Source: Carettochelys insculpta
Lineage: Eukaryota; Chordata; Testudines; Carettochelyidae
Direction: 5' to 3'
Assembly: GCF_033958435.1 (NCBI RefSeq)
Contig: NC_134138.1
Location: 77,176,298-77,240,297, forward strand
DNA: 64,000 nucleotides
A model generated the notes under the pieces. It was given only the letters and a program-made list of their open reading frames with translations, was not told the DNA's origin and did not search any database. Position numbers and translations under genes: made by a program. Shown here in pieces: positions 50,557 to 63,734 of the stretch. Position 1 is the first letter of the stretch. Every line of letters begins with the position of its first letter.

Positions 50557-53500
50557 ATGCACTGAAGACTTTTTTTAGCTCCAATTAGCAAAAAATTAAT
50601 GTTCCCCAAACTGACTTTTGCTGAATTTAAATTATCCATTTGCTAACAGCCCACATCTGCAGCCTTCCTGGACACAAAACTCCCTCCTTGCTTACAAGGA
50701 CTGCAGAATTACATTTTTGATCAATGGAACGTGGGTTCTAGTAACTATTTTCATCAGTGATTTCTCTTTCTTTTGGCGATGAGACTCTTATAGTAGCAAC
50801 AGTGCATCATGCTTTATAAACATTTGAAATGAGTAAGAACATAAAAAGTAGTGAGGAAAAATTCTGTTTTTCCTATCCTGTAATGATCTCCTTTATCTTG
50901 GGGAAACTCTGCTTAAGTCGTATTACTTTACATGAACGTAGTATTTAAAGAAAAACGAAAAAGCCTGTATAGCACTCAAATGTACTTCTGGGCCTCTGGT
51001 ATGGCTAAAATCTGTTTATGCAGTGGGGTCTGAAGCTACTTGTCCTTTAGCCTCAAGCTTCAAAATCAGCTTGAGGCAAGTGTCCATTTCGTTATGCCAG
51101 CATGCCTTTTCCTGGGTTATTGCTGACTTATTATCACTCTGATTCTCTATGTGCTTCTTTTTATTTGCTCAGTCATTTCACAGTTCAGTTGTTGCTTTCA
51201 GTCAAGTGGCCTATAACATTAGCTTACTGTCTGAAAACGCCAGCCTCCATGCACAGTGACTCAGTAACACCATTACCCAGGTCTCCTGTCTCCTCTGATG
51301 AGGACTAGTTAATCCTCTTTCATCAATAAGACTATGACACCTCCTTTACTTTCCCTGGTTGTCTTTAAATAAACTATGTCCTTTAATATCACATTCCAGC
51401 CAGACTTTAGCTATGATATATTTTGCTCTATATTATTACATATCTCTCGAGTGCGTTTGTTTTCTTCTTTGCTAAACCTTTCATTTGTATAGACAGAAAC
51501 TTTAATAACCTCTGTGTTATTGAGCTTATTTTCCTCTATATTAGTATCCATAAATCTTTATTTCCCTTTTATCTTCCTCTCCATCCATACCTTTTTGAGT
51601 ACTGCTTTCATCTTTGTGTACATATACTTCTCTCATACAGTCCTAAATTGAACTCCTCCTATGACTTCTCCTACAAGAACATAGACCTTGTTCAGTTGTA
51701 ACCCTTTCTATCTGTATGCATTCCTTCAACTCCATTTTTTCCCACCAACTTACAGAACAACCCCTACCCTTTCATACCATTTTACAAATACAAGCTCGGC
51801 ACCAAATAGATGCCTCTGTTGAAAACAGAATTGTGAGAAATATATTTATTTCCCTGTGGGAGATTGTAGAAATTGGAAAACAAATAGTTATTGTTGGGTT
51901 GTTAGTATCATATTATTGAACCACGTGTTGACTGCTCCTGAATGCCTGTTGCTGCCACTGAAATCAATGGGCACTTCAGCTACTCAGCACCTTCCAGAAT
52001 GTGATCCACTCTATTGGTTTATATAAATGCATCATCAAACAGGTTTTACTCTTTTTGCCAGATCCTCAGCTGGGATAAATCATTATCACTGCACTAAGTT
52101 AAATGTCTGACAGTTTATTTTTACTGGGTCTGAGTCCAATCTGCTTTACACTCAAGTCCAATGACCAGAAAGATATATTTGTCATTGAAAGAAGGGGGAG
52201 AAAAGATTTCATAATAAACAGTAAAGTGAAATTCCACCCTCCTCCCACTACATGCCAATATTCTGATGCTCTTTTGGCTCTTCCAGCTCCTCATATTTTT
52301 CACACCTAACCTAAATTACAGGCTGTGACAGGGTGCTGACTACAGCAGGTTGGTCACTTTGAGAAGTGTCACAAAGACGACTGCGGGCGTGGTGGGAGTC
52401 AATTAATCCATTATGGTGAGGTGGATGGCTCCCTGGAATGCATGCCAGTGTTACATTATACAAGGCATCACATCTAAAAATTAAAAGGTACAGATGGGAA
52501 AAAGAAGTGGATTGTGTGGAAGTTGTGAATAAGTGAGCACTCAAATGGACTGGGCATAGCGGCACACTGGGTGGCTGAGGGAGCGCCCTGTGCACAGACC
52601 TTTCTGACACCTCTCCATAGTCATTCAGTTCTTGCAGCTGTGCCATAGTCCTCCTAGATCCTGCTCCTCACACTCTCTTCAACTGCTCTCCTGTTCTTCC
52701 TGATTCACCCACCTGGGCTGAACATGATGTCCATTTCTTTCTCCAGTAGTTTTGGGGGACCTGGTTCTCTAGTGTAAATCAGGAATAAATCTACCAAAGT
52801 GAATGGCGTTATGTATTTGCATGAGATAGCAGAATCAGGACCATGATCTTTTTCAGCTGTTCCTTCTAAACCTCCAAGACTTTTATCAGCCTTTACCAAA
52901 GCACAGTGTACCTCTACTCTAATGCTAGCCCTGTGTCAAGCTTTGGCTCACTTCCATGCTTCAGTGAAGTTCCCTCAGATTTTTCAGTCACTCCTTGGTC
53001 TTCTTCCATGCTCCTTAGCTTTAATAGCCCTTTCTTCTTGTGCAGTCCATGGATTAATTTCAGTAATTAGTCAAGAGAAGTAAGAAAATAAAATCATCCC
53101 TGTCAACAAATTGCTAGATGAAAAGGCTAAATTAAAAGTATCTAATGGCAGAAACTATACGGTACAAGAAAGGACAGTTACTTAGGAAAATGAAGGTTTT
53201 GAAAGTAAGTGATGGGAAAGAATTAGTGAAAATTTCCAGAGAAATTTAACAGGTCAAATTCAAAAGTTCTGTAAATGGCTGTGTAAGTAACTAGAAATGT
53301 AAATTTGTCAAAGAAGTGCTAGTAAAAAAGTATATCTTCTAATTTGGAAGACTTGATGTTTTCAGATCCAGCACAAGTGGGTGTAAGTCCCCTTAAAATC
53401 CAATGGTGTTGCATCCATTTCTGCCAGGTCTGAATCTGCTGGCAGGTAATGATGAAATACAAGTTAAAATTTTCTGAACACAGATTCCCCCATTCCAAAC

Positions 53501-54984
53501 TCTACTTTCCATCCTGTCATTTGATAAGTTACATTCAATATCATGCAGACCTGTTGAATGTCAAATCTGGTGCAACTCTTTTCCATTTATGGTCCATCAT
53601 TTAAGTCACTGTTCAGTATGGCTCCAAGACTCCTTCGGGAGATGCCGCTGGTTACTCCAGCCTGAATTTGGCTCCGTATCTGTACCAGGTAATGTATCTA
53701 ATTGCCTCTTTTATTTTGATCAGTGATTTACTAAGACATTCATGCCACACCTATCACTATGGTATTCAAGGAGGAAGGAGACAATCTGACAGCTCTGCTA
53801 TGCAGACAACAGTTAGCTATTGACTTTGTATAAATCAGGGTCTAGCGTCTGATCTCAGTTATGTCTGTATAAAGAAGAGTGAGTCTGCTGATTTGCAGTC
53901 CCAGGCTGCTCAGATGCTCTCTGAACAGACTCTCCAATCTGTGTGTCACAGCAGCCTATGGGCTGCTCCTGTCTATGTCACTGGAACAGGTTTTCTAAAG
54001 TCCTCAGCCAGTAGAGGATCTCTGTAGCACATCAGATCCATCATGCCTTGATCCTGCTTTCTCTCTCCTCCTCCCAACATGATCCCTGTGTTGGGAGTGG
54101 GAGGAACTAGATTTGCTAGCTTTACACTGCGAGGAAGATAGCCATCACTGGAGAGCTTCTTTGCTGGCAGGTGATGATGAAATACATCTTCAGTTCTGTA
54201 CAGTCAGAGGTCAATCACTGTGCCTAAGCTGAATCAGGAATCTAGCCCTTTATCGGTCCTAGGAATAAGGAGCCAAACATTTATAGACTGGTTTCTGAGT
54301 TATTAAAGCCCTTGTCTGTATTAAAGAATTGTATGATATTTGAACACAATCATGAACAATCAACTTAGATAGCATGTGACTGACCACAGTTTATTCGTCC
54401 ATGTAGATTGTGTTCAGTATCTTGTCAGCCGATCACTAATCAGTGGAGCTATCCCATTTTCTCATATGTAATATTTGACATTGGATACCTTGTTCACTGA
54501 ACAGAGTAGTTTAACATTTGCATAAAACATCAGATGGTTCTTATCACTGCACAAAGTAGCACTGTAGAGTGAGAAACAATGTTCAAGTGTGCTTCTACAT
54601 GCCTAAAAACGTCTCAGCTGGGCTAACCATCCAAGTGTTTTTCTTTAGGTTTCAGTTTTCTTGAATGTGCTAGAAGACCTCGGCATATCATTCAACATAT
54701 GACTAGAATTTTTTGTACCATAATGGGCACACATTGTCTCCATATACCCTTGCCCCAGTTTGAAATAACTTTCGCATCTGAATATTATTCTCAGTGTTTT
54801 TAATGTTATAAAACAAATGTATGCAATGCTCAATTTAGAAAAATGTCTCCACCCAGCAACTCTCACCAGCTTTCCCCTTCAGTTAAATTATCCCATCATA
54901 AATTTATTTCCTTAACAAGTATTTCACAGTAAAAACTAGCTAGGGCTTGTGCTTGGGCTCGTTTAAGTTAGTCAAGAATTTGCC
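50557..54984. other. Unique sequence with faint repeats, no gene seen
   Basis: Near 51958 is an old-repeat phrase (CTGAAATCAATGGGCAC). 52320-52480 opens CTGTGACAGGGTGCTG, which resembles LTR starts but lacks support. No exons were found. Confidence 0.4.
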
Positions 54985-55413
54985 CTTAGTTTTAAAGGGA
55001 ACATGAAGAAAGGCTGAAAGAATTGGACTTGTTTAGTTTGCAAAAGAGAAGATTGAGGGGGGACATGATAGCGGTTTTCAAGTACCTAAATGAGTGTCAA
55101 AAAGGAGGAGGGAGAAAGCTTGTTCTTCTTAGCCTCTGAGGATAGAACAAGAGGCAATGGACTTAAACTGCAACAAGGGAGGTTTAGGTTGAACATTAGG
55201 AAAAAGTTCCTAACTGTCAGGGTGGTCAAACAGTGGAATAAATTGCCAAGGGAGGTTGTGGAATCTCCATTGCTGGAGATATTTAAGAACAGGTTAAATA
55301 GATGTCTATCAGGGATGGTTTAGACAGTACTTGGTCCTGCCATGAGGGCAGGGGCTGGACTCAACGGCCTCTCGAGATCTCTTCCAGTCGTAGTATTCTA
55401 CGATTCTATGATT
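54985..55413 (+). mobile_element. CR1 LINE 3' end, sense strand
   Basis: This copy includes CR1 ORF2 C-terminus and tail, with the 77-aa frame 55090-55323 reading NGLKLQQGRFRLNIRKKF and VVKQWNKLPREVVESP. Then come GGGCTGGACTC and CGGCCTCTCGAGATCTCTTC, and the terminal octamers ATTCTACGATTCTATGATT. It is truncated at the 5' end, diverged from the 12-kb copy, and lies in the same direction as ST18. Confidence 0.93.
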
Positions 55414-55441
55414 ATCACCATGATGGTAAACATAGTGGCTG

Positions 55442-55881
55442 TGTGTACACGGCCACATATCTTTGAAATAGCCATATTTCGAAGATTACTAATGAGACTC
55501 TGAATTGAATATTCAGTGCCTCATTAGCATTAGGACACTTCTGGCCACGGCGCTTCGAAAGCACCGCTTTCAAAAGCGCGTGGCTCAGCGTGGCTACACA
55601 GAGGTCCTTTTCAAAAGGACCCCACACCTTTCGAAATCCCCTTATTCCAATCAGTGATCGGGATAAGGGGATTTTGAAAGGTGCAGGGTCCTTTTGAAAA
55701 GGACCCCCGTGTAGCCATGCACAGCCACGCACTTTTGAAAGTGGCGCTTTCGAAGCGCTGCGGTCGGAAAAGTCCTAATACTAGAGAGGCACTGAATATT
55801 CAATTCACCACCTCATTAGCAATTTTCGAAATGGCCATTAGCATGGCTATTTTGAAGATTTGTGCCCATGTAGACACACTC
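55442..55881. mobile_element. Long palindromic miniature element (440 bp) with 8-bp flanking repeat
   Basis: The halves are inverted: AATATTCAGTGCCTCATTAGC on the left is mirrored as complement on the right, and CAAAAGGACC meets GGTCCTTTTG at the core. AGTGGCTG flanks both sides (55434-55441 and 55882-55889) in direct orientation. An 8-bp duplication would suggest the hAT superfamily, though part of it may belong to the terminus. Confidence 0.75.
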
Positions 55882-55889
55882 AGTGGCTG

Positions 55890-58800
55890 AATTCTTCACA
55901 CCTCTTTCACCTACTTCAGCGTAGTCAAAGTGCCAGAGCACCATAAGGGGCCTTATGAGCCCTGTGACTGGCCAGGGAAAGACTCTCCTAGCACAGGCAC
56001 TGTGGTCTGCAAGCCCTGGCATAATGAATCTGCTGTGCCAGCATTGTGGGAGGGATTTACATCTTCTTTCCATGTGTTTTTGTATGAGGTGTCAAGATCC
56101 AGGGCTACAAGGATTGTGGACAACTCTGAGGACTCAAGCAGTGGGGGCCAAGCTGTGCAATTTATAAACATCACTGGTTCTGTCCATTTTACACAGGGGA
56201 CCACAAATCAACCCTGGAGTGGGGGTGGGTGAGTGAAAAGGCAGTGTTGATTCCCCTTTTCTGAGGCTGAGTCCTGTGAGTATGTCTACTCTGGATCTGC
56301 AAACGTAAACCTCAGCTCAGAAACCCATACGCACAATAACTCTGAATGAGTTACCCCATGAAAAAGAGAAGTGTGGCTGTGGTGGCAGGAGAGGCTAACT
56401 ACCCTGAATATCTACCTGTGGTCTTGGACAGCCTCTGAGCCCATCCCATCCCAACTCATCATCTTGCTTGGGTGCTTCTTTCAATGCCCCAAGGAATTAA
56501 CCTGATTGGGATTTACACTTTGATCAGAGAAATGCCACAAATTACATCATCTCTCCCCACTTCAAACAATGGTAACATTTGCTAAAGACATATAATTGTC
56601 TGCGGAGGAGCCATGTCAATTATAGTCGGAGAATTATACAGTGGCACATTGTGTATGTTGCAGCTTTGCATGCACTGAGTATTTTTACATTCAGCAAATA
56701 ACTGCACAGTATTAGAAATGTCACACAAGTCCCTGAATTTTGACTATCAGTGGAGACTGGAATGTTCCAATTCACTCCTGTGAAGACTCCAACTTGTGTC
56801 CTTGAAGAAACAGCATAGTAATATCAGTGCTGTGTCTCTGCCGCAGTTGACAGCACACGCCAGGCTGGACGTGCCGTCCCTCTCTTGTGCAGAGCTACAA
56901 AATGTGCACGTGCTTCTTGTGTTTGTGTGATTCTTCAAGACGCATAGTACTGCCTGTCATCTGAACACTATTTAAACTGGTCTCTAACTACTGCTGTTCT
57001 AGCCAGTGCTGTTTTATTAATGTCATTAATTCTCCTTCTCTGCCATACTGACCAGGCTACCAGCTCTGTAAATTTTTCCCTTCCATCCTTGGCATCTCTT
57101 CCTTTGTTTACATTTACCTTCAACATCTTTGGTGGGTGTGACCAATAACATCAGCCTCTAACCCAGAGCCCCTGTCCTTTCAGCTATCATGTAATCAATC
57201 TCTACATGTATCCCAAAGCCTCTCCTTTTGTGCACCAGGTGTTACCAATTGTTCCCACCCTTCACAATCCTTGAAATATTATATATATAGTTCTCAAAAA
57301 TGTACATTTTCTGTGTGTGTTGCACTCATACATCCAAAGCCTAAAACTTTGCATATAGTAACTTTAAAACATCATTCTGTTAAGACAGCCAATCAAATGC
57401 CAACATCTGTTTCCTAAGTAACCAAAAACAGTCATAGAAGAAGACTGCAAATTCTGGACAAGAGCAGGAGGAATCCTTCAGCATTACTGTTCCCCGCCCC
57501 CCCAGTACATGTGTACTGTTAAAAATAGAATGAAATAAAAACCTTGAAACTCATTGAATAAAAAGATAATCTATATGATAGATGTCAGTGAGCGAGTGCT
57601 TTGTGGCCACTGGTTCACTTGTCAGAAAAGAGGATCTGTGTAACCTAGTGGAGGTATTGGTAACAGGAAAGTAGCACTTCACTGTCACTATTTTTAAGAG
57701 GATCTCCAAGACACAGATTCATCTTCAAAACACAATCAATCATTCTTTTGCTATAAAGTAAAACATTCACGAATAAGTTGTTTAGGATTTCAAGCAGCAG
57801 CCTACAATATTATTAAATGTAATATGAAAAGATAGGGAGGCTGACTCATTCTTTATCTACCTAGCATTTGTTTCCTGTGGTGTGGGGTTAAATGACCTCT
57901 GATCCTGGCACCAGGGATTCTTTTATGATTCTACATCACCCTGTTTATGATTCAGTCTGATGCTGGACCCCACCACCCTGTAGGGAAGAATGAAGGTACA
58001 GACAGTCTCTTGCCCTACAAGCTTACATACTCCACCAGGCTTTTGTGGGTCCCTTGCTGAGGTTTGCCCCAGAAGCTGACCCCCAATGGCTTGTACTTGG
58101 GACATCAGCTGGAAGTATGAAAGTATTCTCTTCCTTTTTTATTTATTGTTTTAAAAATATACACTTTCCCAGCCACACATGCCAATCTCCAGGATGCTGG
58201 CATGAGGCTGGGAAAAATCACCAGAGTTCTGCCTGTTTTGCAAAGAGGGAGAAATTCCCTCCAGATGCCTAAAGAGTTAAATTCACACGAAAGTGGGGAA
58301 TCCTCCACTAACAACTATGCCACCTAGGGGGAAGAGCCTGCAGGTCAGTTTCCAGCAGCAGGAATGGAATGCTTAATGGGGAGGTGGGGGAATTCATAGA
58401 AGCTCACAGAAGCTGATTGGCTTTCCCATTGCCTTCAAACTGGCCAATAGGTTTCTAGATAAATTGGGGAACTGTTCCACTCCCCCTAACCCCACCATTC
58501 ACCATGCACCCCTGCCCTGGGGCAGAGATAAAGGAAAGAGAAGATCCTAAGTACTCTGTATAAAATTGTTAAAAATTCCTGTTTGCTATGAGCATGAAAA
58601 CTTTACATGGAGCTCTTCTTTCCACAGAAGCAATGGCCTTATGCCTCTTGGCTTGTATCATATCTGATACAGGATTATTTTTAGTAGCTGACTCATTTTC
58701 TTAAAAAAGCTGCTCATTATAGACAGTATTAAAATGATTTATTACTCATAACATTTAAGTATAGTTAAATTGGGGGAAGCAAGTATTGGCTTTGGCCTCA

Positions 58801-59751
58801 AAAAAAAAATCTTCTCCGATTTTATGAGAGGCAGATTACCAAATAACCTTGACAGCTGAATCAGTGTTCCATGACAACAAGCAGACTATTGATAAATAGC
58901 AACAAAACTATTAGATGTTAAATTTATGAGATGAGTAAAAGAGAAGCTAAATTATAGGTTTACTGTTTGACAAACTATAGCCTGACATCTCTCTGCTAAC
59001 ATGCATATGTGTGCATGCGTGTGAGCGTGCACGCGTGTGTGTGTGCATGAGAGAGAGACAGTGAGAGAAACTTTTTAAGGCAATGCTGAAATGGGTACTT
59101 CACAAATGCAGATCCCTCAGCTTATACAATCAGAGACATTGAGAATGACAATGAACTAAAAATTAAAATTAAGAGTATAAAACAGCTGCATTTAAGCAAA
59201 TTTGGATGTTTGGGCTTTCCTTTAAGACCATACAGATTGAGGGTAAGAGGAAGAACTGATTTCAGTGAATTATGTGAGCTGGCTGTGAGTGTCTGGTTGA
59301 TTTTACTTAAGATTAAAAAAAAACAACAACAACAACTTAAAAGGACACTAACAGCCAAGACAGGAGGGCTTTTTCTTCTGGGGTTAAAACTAATCCTGAC
59401 CTCTGAAGAATAAGTTGAGCTTCCTAAGAAAGAGACAATCACTGTGATCATTGGCCCTTATAGTCTCAGAGAAAGGTGTCGGGAATAAGCTTGTATCAAA
59501 TTGGCTTTGATAAAACAGATGTATTTCAAGCAGAGAAGACAACACTCTAGAAATTGTACTAGAGATATAGTTGAACTTAGCAGCTCTGGTTAGACAAAGG
59601 AGCATGATGAGGTCAAGCTCATGCATTGCACTGCTTCATAAAGAAAAAGTCTTCTGGCTCTGAAGATGTGCTTACGGCGTACTGCAGAAGAGTTAAATCC
59701 AGGGGCATTCCAGGATGAAGTCAGGTGTGGTGTTCTGGATTTATAGTGATG
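55890..59751. other. Mixed sequence, no gene seen
   Basis: 55900-56280 is GC-richer and may be a decayed repeat. The rest is unique apart from the GT tract. Confidence 0.4.
59015..59068. repeat. GT-rich alternating purine-pyrimidine tract, then GA
   Basis: TGTGAGCGTGCACGCGTGTG followed by TGTGTGCATGAGAGAGAGAC: a tract able to take the Z form, adjoining a purine run. Confidence 0.85.
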
Positions 59752-60445
59752 TGACAGAGAACTGAATTTGTCCTTGTAGTGGAGCATGGGACTCATCACC
59801 ATGGTGCCTCCTGCTGGTCACATGGGAATTAGCTCTTCCAGCTGGTGTAGTGTCTTCTGTTACCTATCAGTTTGTTCTCCCCCAATTTGTATTGGGGCCC
59901 ACACCCTTCCAAGGCCATAGGGCCTGTCCAGCAGACTGCTGCCCTGCCACAGTGCCCCAACTCTCTCAGGGAACCCTAAATCCTCATGCCCACCTTGCAT
60001 CAGTGGCCCACTGCTAGTCATCATCTAGCCCTTCACCTCAGCGGCAAACTGCAGTCTGAAATGCCACTCAGCATTGGCAAGGGAATTTCAGACCTGCTGC
60101 CTTCTTTTACCCTGGCAGCCACCGGTAGCCCTAGTACTCAAACCCTCACTCAGGCCCTGCCCACTGGGTCCTTGCCTGGCCAAAGGTCCCCCACCCCAGC
60201 CTGCTTTCCCTCACATCCTGCTCTGTGTTAGGAAACTTCTGGCTTCCTAACAGCTAAGTCCCTCCTGCTCTACAGCAGAAGCAAAAGTTTTCTGCTCTCC
60301 CCTCCAGGAGCCCTCATTTATATAGCTCTCAGCTGAGTCCTAATTGGCTGATACATGTCACAGCTGCTGGATCCACAAGCTGAGCCCTTTCCCATGACTG
60401 GCTTTAACCCTTGCAGGGTCAGTGCCGCGCAGACAGCCTGTAACA
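59752..60445 (-). mobile_element. Probable solo LTR of an endogenous retroelement
   Basis: On the minus strand the element opens TGTTACAGGCTGTCTGCG, has a promoter-like segment with a TATA box (60314-60325), and runs through GC-rich sequence to a CA end near 59752. No gag, pol or second LTR is adjacent, so a solo LTR is likely. The left boundary and target duplication are not clear. Retrovirus versus Gypsy origin is not resolved. Confidence 0.5.
60314..60325 (-). promoter_or_regulatory. TATA box of the antisense LTR
   Basis: The minus strand reads TATATAAATGAG about 120 bp inside the LTR 5' end. The GC-rich context and spacing fit an LTR core promoter. Activity is unknown. Confidence 0.5.
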
Positions 60446-62346
60446 GACCTCAGTATCTGAATTAAATAGAACTTGAAGTTGTTATATATTCATTTCTGAA
60501 AATGGCTGCATGTTGATCCATCTTGGACATGGAAGAGTAAAGTCAGGTAAAGAATGTAAATCAAAGCTGAATCTTTGATGCCAGATGATAATAATTATAT
60601 TCAGCTGGGATTTTTCCTACTGTTTATTCCTAGAGTGAAACTCCAAGAAAGAGGGGACCCTGTAGTTTGACAACGTCTGTGTTTGGACACCTTTTAAATG
60701 TTGTGATATACAAATGTATACAGTATCATGACATTGGTGTGGGCATCACAGTGATGGTCTACTAATATGTAATTAGGGTTAGGGTTAGGGTTTCCTGCTT
60801 TCCTTCTTTCTTCCACTTTTCATTAGCTCTGGACCACATAATTAAGTCTTTTTTGGGAGATATGCTTAATACAAACACAAGCTATTGGGCTCATTAGAGA
60901 GGTAACTGGGTGAAATTCTAACACCTGCCTTACACAAGAGCTCTGATTAGATGATGTAAAGGGTGCTTCTAGCCTAACAATGTATTAATTTAGCTTGTGT
61001 GAGAAACAGCTTTATGAGTGGGAATGAGGAGAACATGAGTTCCTAAATTCTTGTGATAAACATTGGAGGTAAATTGGCAGTTTGACAAATGAAAGCAAAA
61101 GTTTCAAACAGCAAACTTTGATCCTTTTGACTTCTAAAGCTCTGTTGTGGTTCTTTCTACTTCTTTTTCAGAATTCCAGCCTGTCTGCAACACTTTGACT
61201 ATTATGAGTGATACAGTACTGCAGAACTTCATCAATAATGACTAATAAACTATTCCATGCACTCAATCCACACTATGTATCTCTGGTGTGGGTGGGTGGA
61301 TGTATCTGGTGTGTATGACTGGATGTTTGTGACAGTGTGTGCTGTAATATTTCTGATGTTCACTTATCTCAGAAAGAGAAATACTATAAAATTTATACTA
61401 CATTTAACTATTGCAAGTGGTTTACACCCAGCTTTTAATGGAACTAAGTTTCACCTTTAGCAGATCAAGAGCATCCACTGTGTTCAAGATGCACACTGGC
61501 AGTATTCTAACATCCCCTAAAATTGCAGATCTTCATACTTCTTTATCCCTCATGTTTGCAGTGGTGCGTTGCCAAAAAGGTGTTTGGCCAGAAATGGATT
61601 CTTTCTTCTCAAAGGCTCAAGTTTAGTCACATGCTACCATCCAAAACAATCAGAACTTGAGCCAATTTCGCACACATAAGATATCTTGGAAGGATTAATT
61701 TATGCTGTTGCGCCTTGTAATAAGTGTAACCAATAGGGAGCTGTTTGGAGACATGGATTTTTGCAAATCTTGCAACTAAATCAGAGAGCCAAATACAAAA
61801 TTCAGTAACCAAGGGCATTGTGTAGATGTGGGATGTCCCCTGGGGCCCAGAAACCAATGAGTGGATTACATTGATCCACAAATGTAGTTTTTTCATCTGT
61901 GACAGATGTAATATGAATGTTATTAGTCATATTACATAGCTGTATTCCCCATCGGAGACAATATTGAGCACAATGAAAGTTACTTATACAGAGAGTGAGA
62001 AAAGGGCTGAAGAATACCATGTCATGAGGCAGGCTTTTCCCTGAAGTACCACATTTTGACTTCTTAAGTATGATGTGTCACCTAGTTTGTCATGTCCCCC
62101 AAAGACTAGCATGGGGGGCGCTATATTGAATACATAGCTATGACATAGCTGCTCAATATATTGATGTTCAGGTCTTGTCAAAACTGAAAGATATGTTTGA
62201 ATCATTTACTAAATTTCCACTCCTCATGCTTCCGTGAATGTGACCCGGTTACCACAAAATGTGGCATTACTCAACCTGATGTGGAAGGTGTTGCATATTT
62301 CACACACAGTTCTTGTATTGCAGACCTTTATCTAGGTATAGATAGC
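60446..62346. other. Unique sequence, no gene seen
   Basis: Only the short telomeric repeat is notable. Confidence 0.45.
60773..60792 (+). repeat. Short interstitial telomeric repeat
   Basis: Three exact TTAGGG units plus TT, in unique sequence. Confidence 0.9.
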
Positions 62347-62358
62347 AGGTCTATTGAG
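62347..62358. repeat. Target-site duplication, left copy
   Basis: AGGTCTATTGAG; 11 of 12 bases match 62482-62493. Confidence 0.75.
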
Positions 62359-62481
62359 AACAAAAAGCAGTCAAGTAGCACTTTAAAGACTAGCAAAAAC
62401 CATTTTGCTAGTCTTTAAAGTGCTACTTGACTGCTTTTTGTTTTGATAGTGTATAGACTAGCACGGCTTCCTCTTTGTTAT
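62359..62481. mobile_element. Penelope-like fold-back insertion, 40-bp perfect arms
   Basis: Arms 62359-62398 and 62403-62442 are exact reverse complements separated by ACCA; each carries CTTTAAAGACTAGC or its complement. The right arm continues into the family tail (TATAGACTAGCACGGCTTCC). AGGTCTATTGAG (62347-62358) and AGGTCTATTCAG (62482-62493) flank it, a 12-bp duplication with one mismatch. The perfect arms suggest a recent insertion or repair between the arms. It is the same family as the 17.4-kb insertion but truncated before the hammerhead-like segment. Confidence 0.8.
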
Positions 62482-62493
62482 AGGTCTATTCAG
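62482..62493. repeat. Target-site duplication, right copy
   Basis: AGGTCTATTCAG; 11 of 12 bases match 62347-62358. Confidence 0.75.
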
Positions 62494-63734
62494 GTTACAA
62501 TTTCTCAACTAGTAAGCAGCACTGTGCCAATAAAGTCTAATGATCTGGCCTACGAGGAATAAGGAAAACAGTCTTTTATTTATTTATTTATTTGTGTGTT
62601 TATTCGTAGTATTTTATAGGAACCAAATACTGTATCTATTGTCATGCCAAGTCATTCTCATTAGCTGAGGTGTTCAACCGAAGTTTGTCTCACATTCCCT
62701 TGAGGTAATGTAGGTAATCAACATTCCTTGAATGGCCATCATGCTTTGTCTGTAGTAATATGACATGGAAGCATATTGAAAATTGCTTAGCTAGAATGCA
62801 GCAAAGGCACTAAAATCACTGAAATAGACACAGATATATGGTCACAGATACAACAGTGGATGGACCCATTGTACTATCCATAACACTGATGCATCCCCTT
62901 TGGCATAGCTGGGAGCACACTAGTGGAATGGGGAAGAGAGCATGGTACACCATGTATGCCCAAAGTATATATCTGATTTCAACTCTTACGGCCAGGTCCA
63001 AGCAAGTACAGCTCAATACAAATCAATAGCAACAATTTACTGTAAATAGCCCTAAACAAAACAGCCTGGATTCAAATAAGGAGTGAAGGGTTGTGACACA
63101 GCACCTAGTTTTGAGGAGCGTAAAGTCACAGGTGTGCAGTGTGATTTAGAAAGCTTGAGTTAGGTCTCTATAGGATGCTTGGGGAAAGACAGGTGCCTCA
63201 AACTCCTAGCTAATGAAAGCTGCTCAGGACAGAGGTTTATGCTAATACCCTACATATGTGCACACAAATACCGACCCACACAGAAGGGCTCTTAAGTGCC
63301 TTTATGCAGCTCAGACCTGTGTCTACTAGTGATTCACGATCTTTGGAGTTAGTTAACTGCGCTGTTTTTACTACAACAGTAAGGAGGAGGATCCACAACT
63401 TTTACCCCAGTGGGCAATATTAGGGTATACCTAACCTAAACTATCCCAAGTCAATAAACAAACCATTGGGATGAAGTCTGAGGTGATGGCAGCTGCTATT
63501 GCCTTGTGTGTACTTACCTGAGCGGCCTGATCCAGTAACCATACTCTGAGGGAGCCTGCAGGATCAGGTCCCATGTATGAAATAGGCGGCCAAACACCTA
63601 CCTTCTCCTGGCTGGTGAATTGCTCTGACAATTAGCTGGGAGATAGGCAAATGGAGGCTGCAGTGCACATGTTCTTGGGCGGAAATGTAGACCTTGGAGA
63701 CCTTTATGTGTGTGTGGGTTTCTTTTTTTTTAAA
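62494..63734. other. Unique sequence, no gene seen
   Basis: The (TTTA)n tract is the only structure recognised. Confidence 0.45.
62574..62593. repeat. (TTTA)n microsatellite
   Basis: Five TTTA-type units. Confidence 0.85.

Noticed and set aside
52323..52480. LTR-like start CTGTGACAGGGTGCTG
   Set aside because: No matching end, promoter or target duplication was found.
61560..61626. Search for the next ST18 exon (GCCAAAAAGG)
   Set aside because: The reading frame and flanking residues do not fit the expected ST18 sequence.
62359..62442. CRISPR or attachment-site interpretation of the inverted repeat
   Set aside because: It is a vertebrate genome with a single hairpin, and the 12-bp duplication plus family tail explain it as a retroelement insertion.
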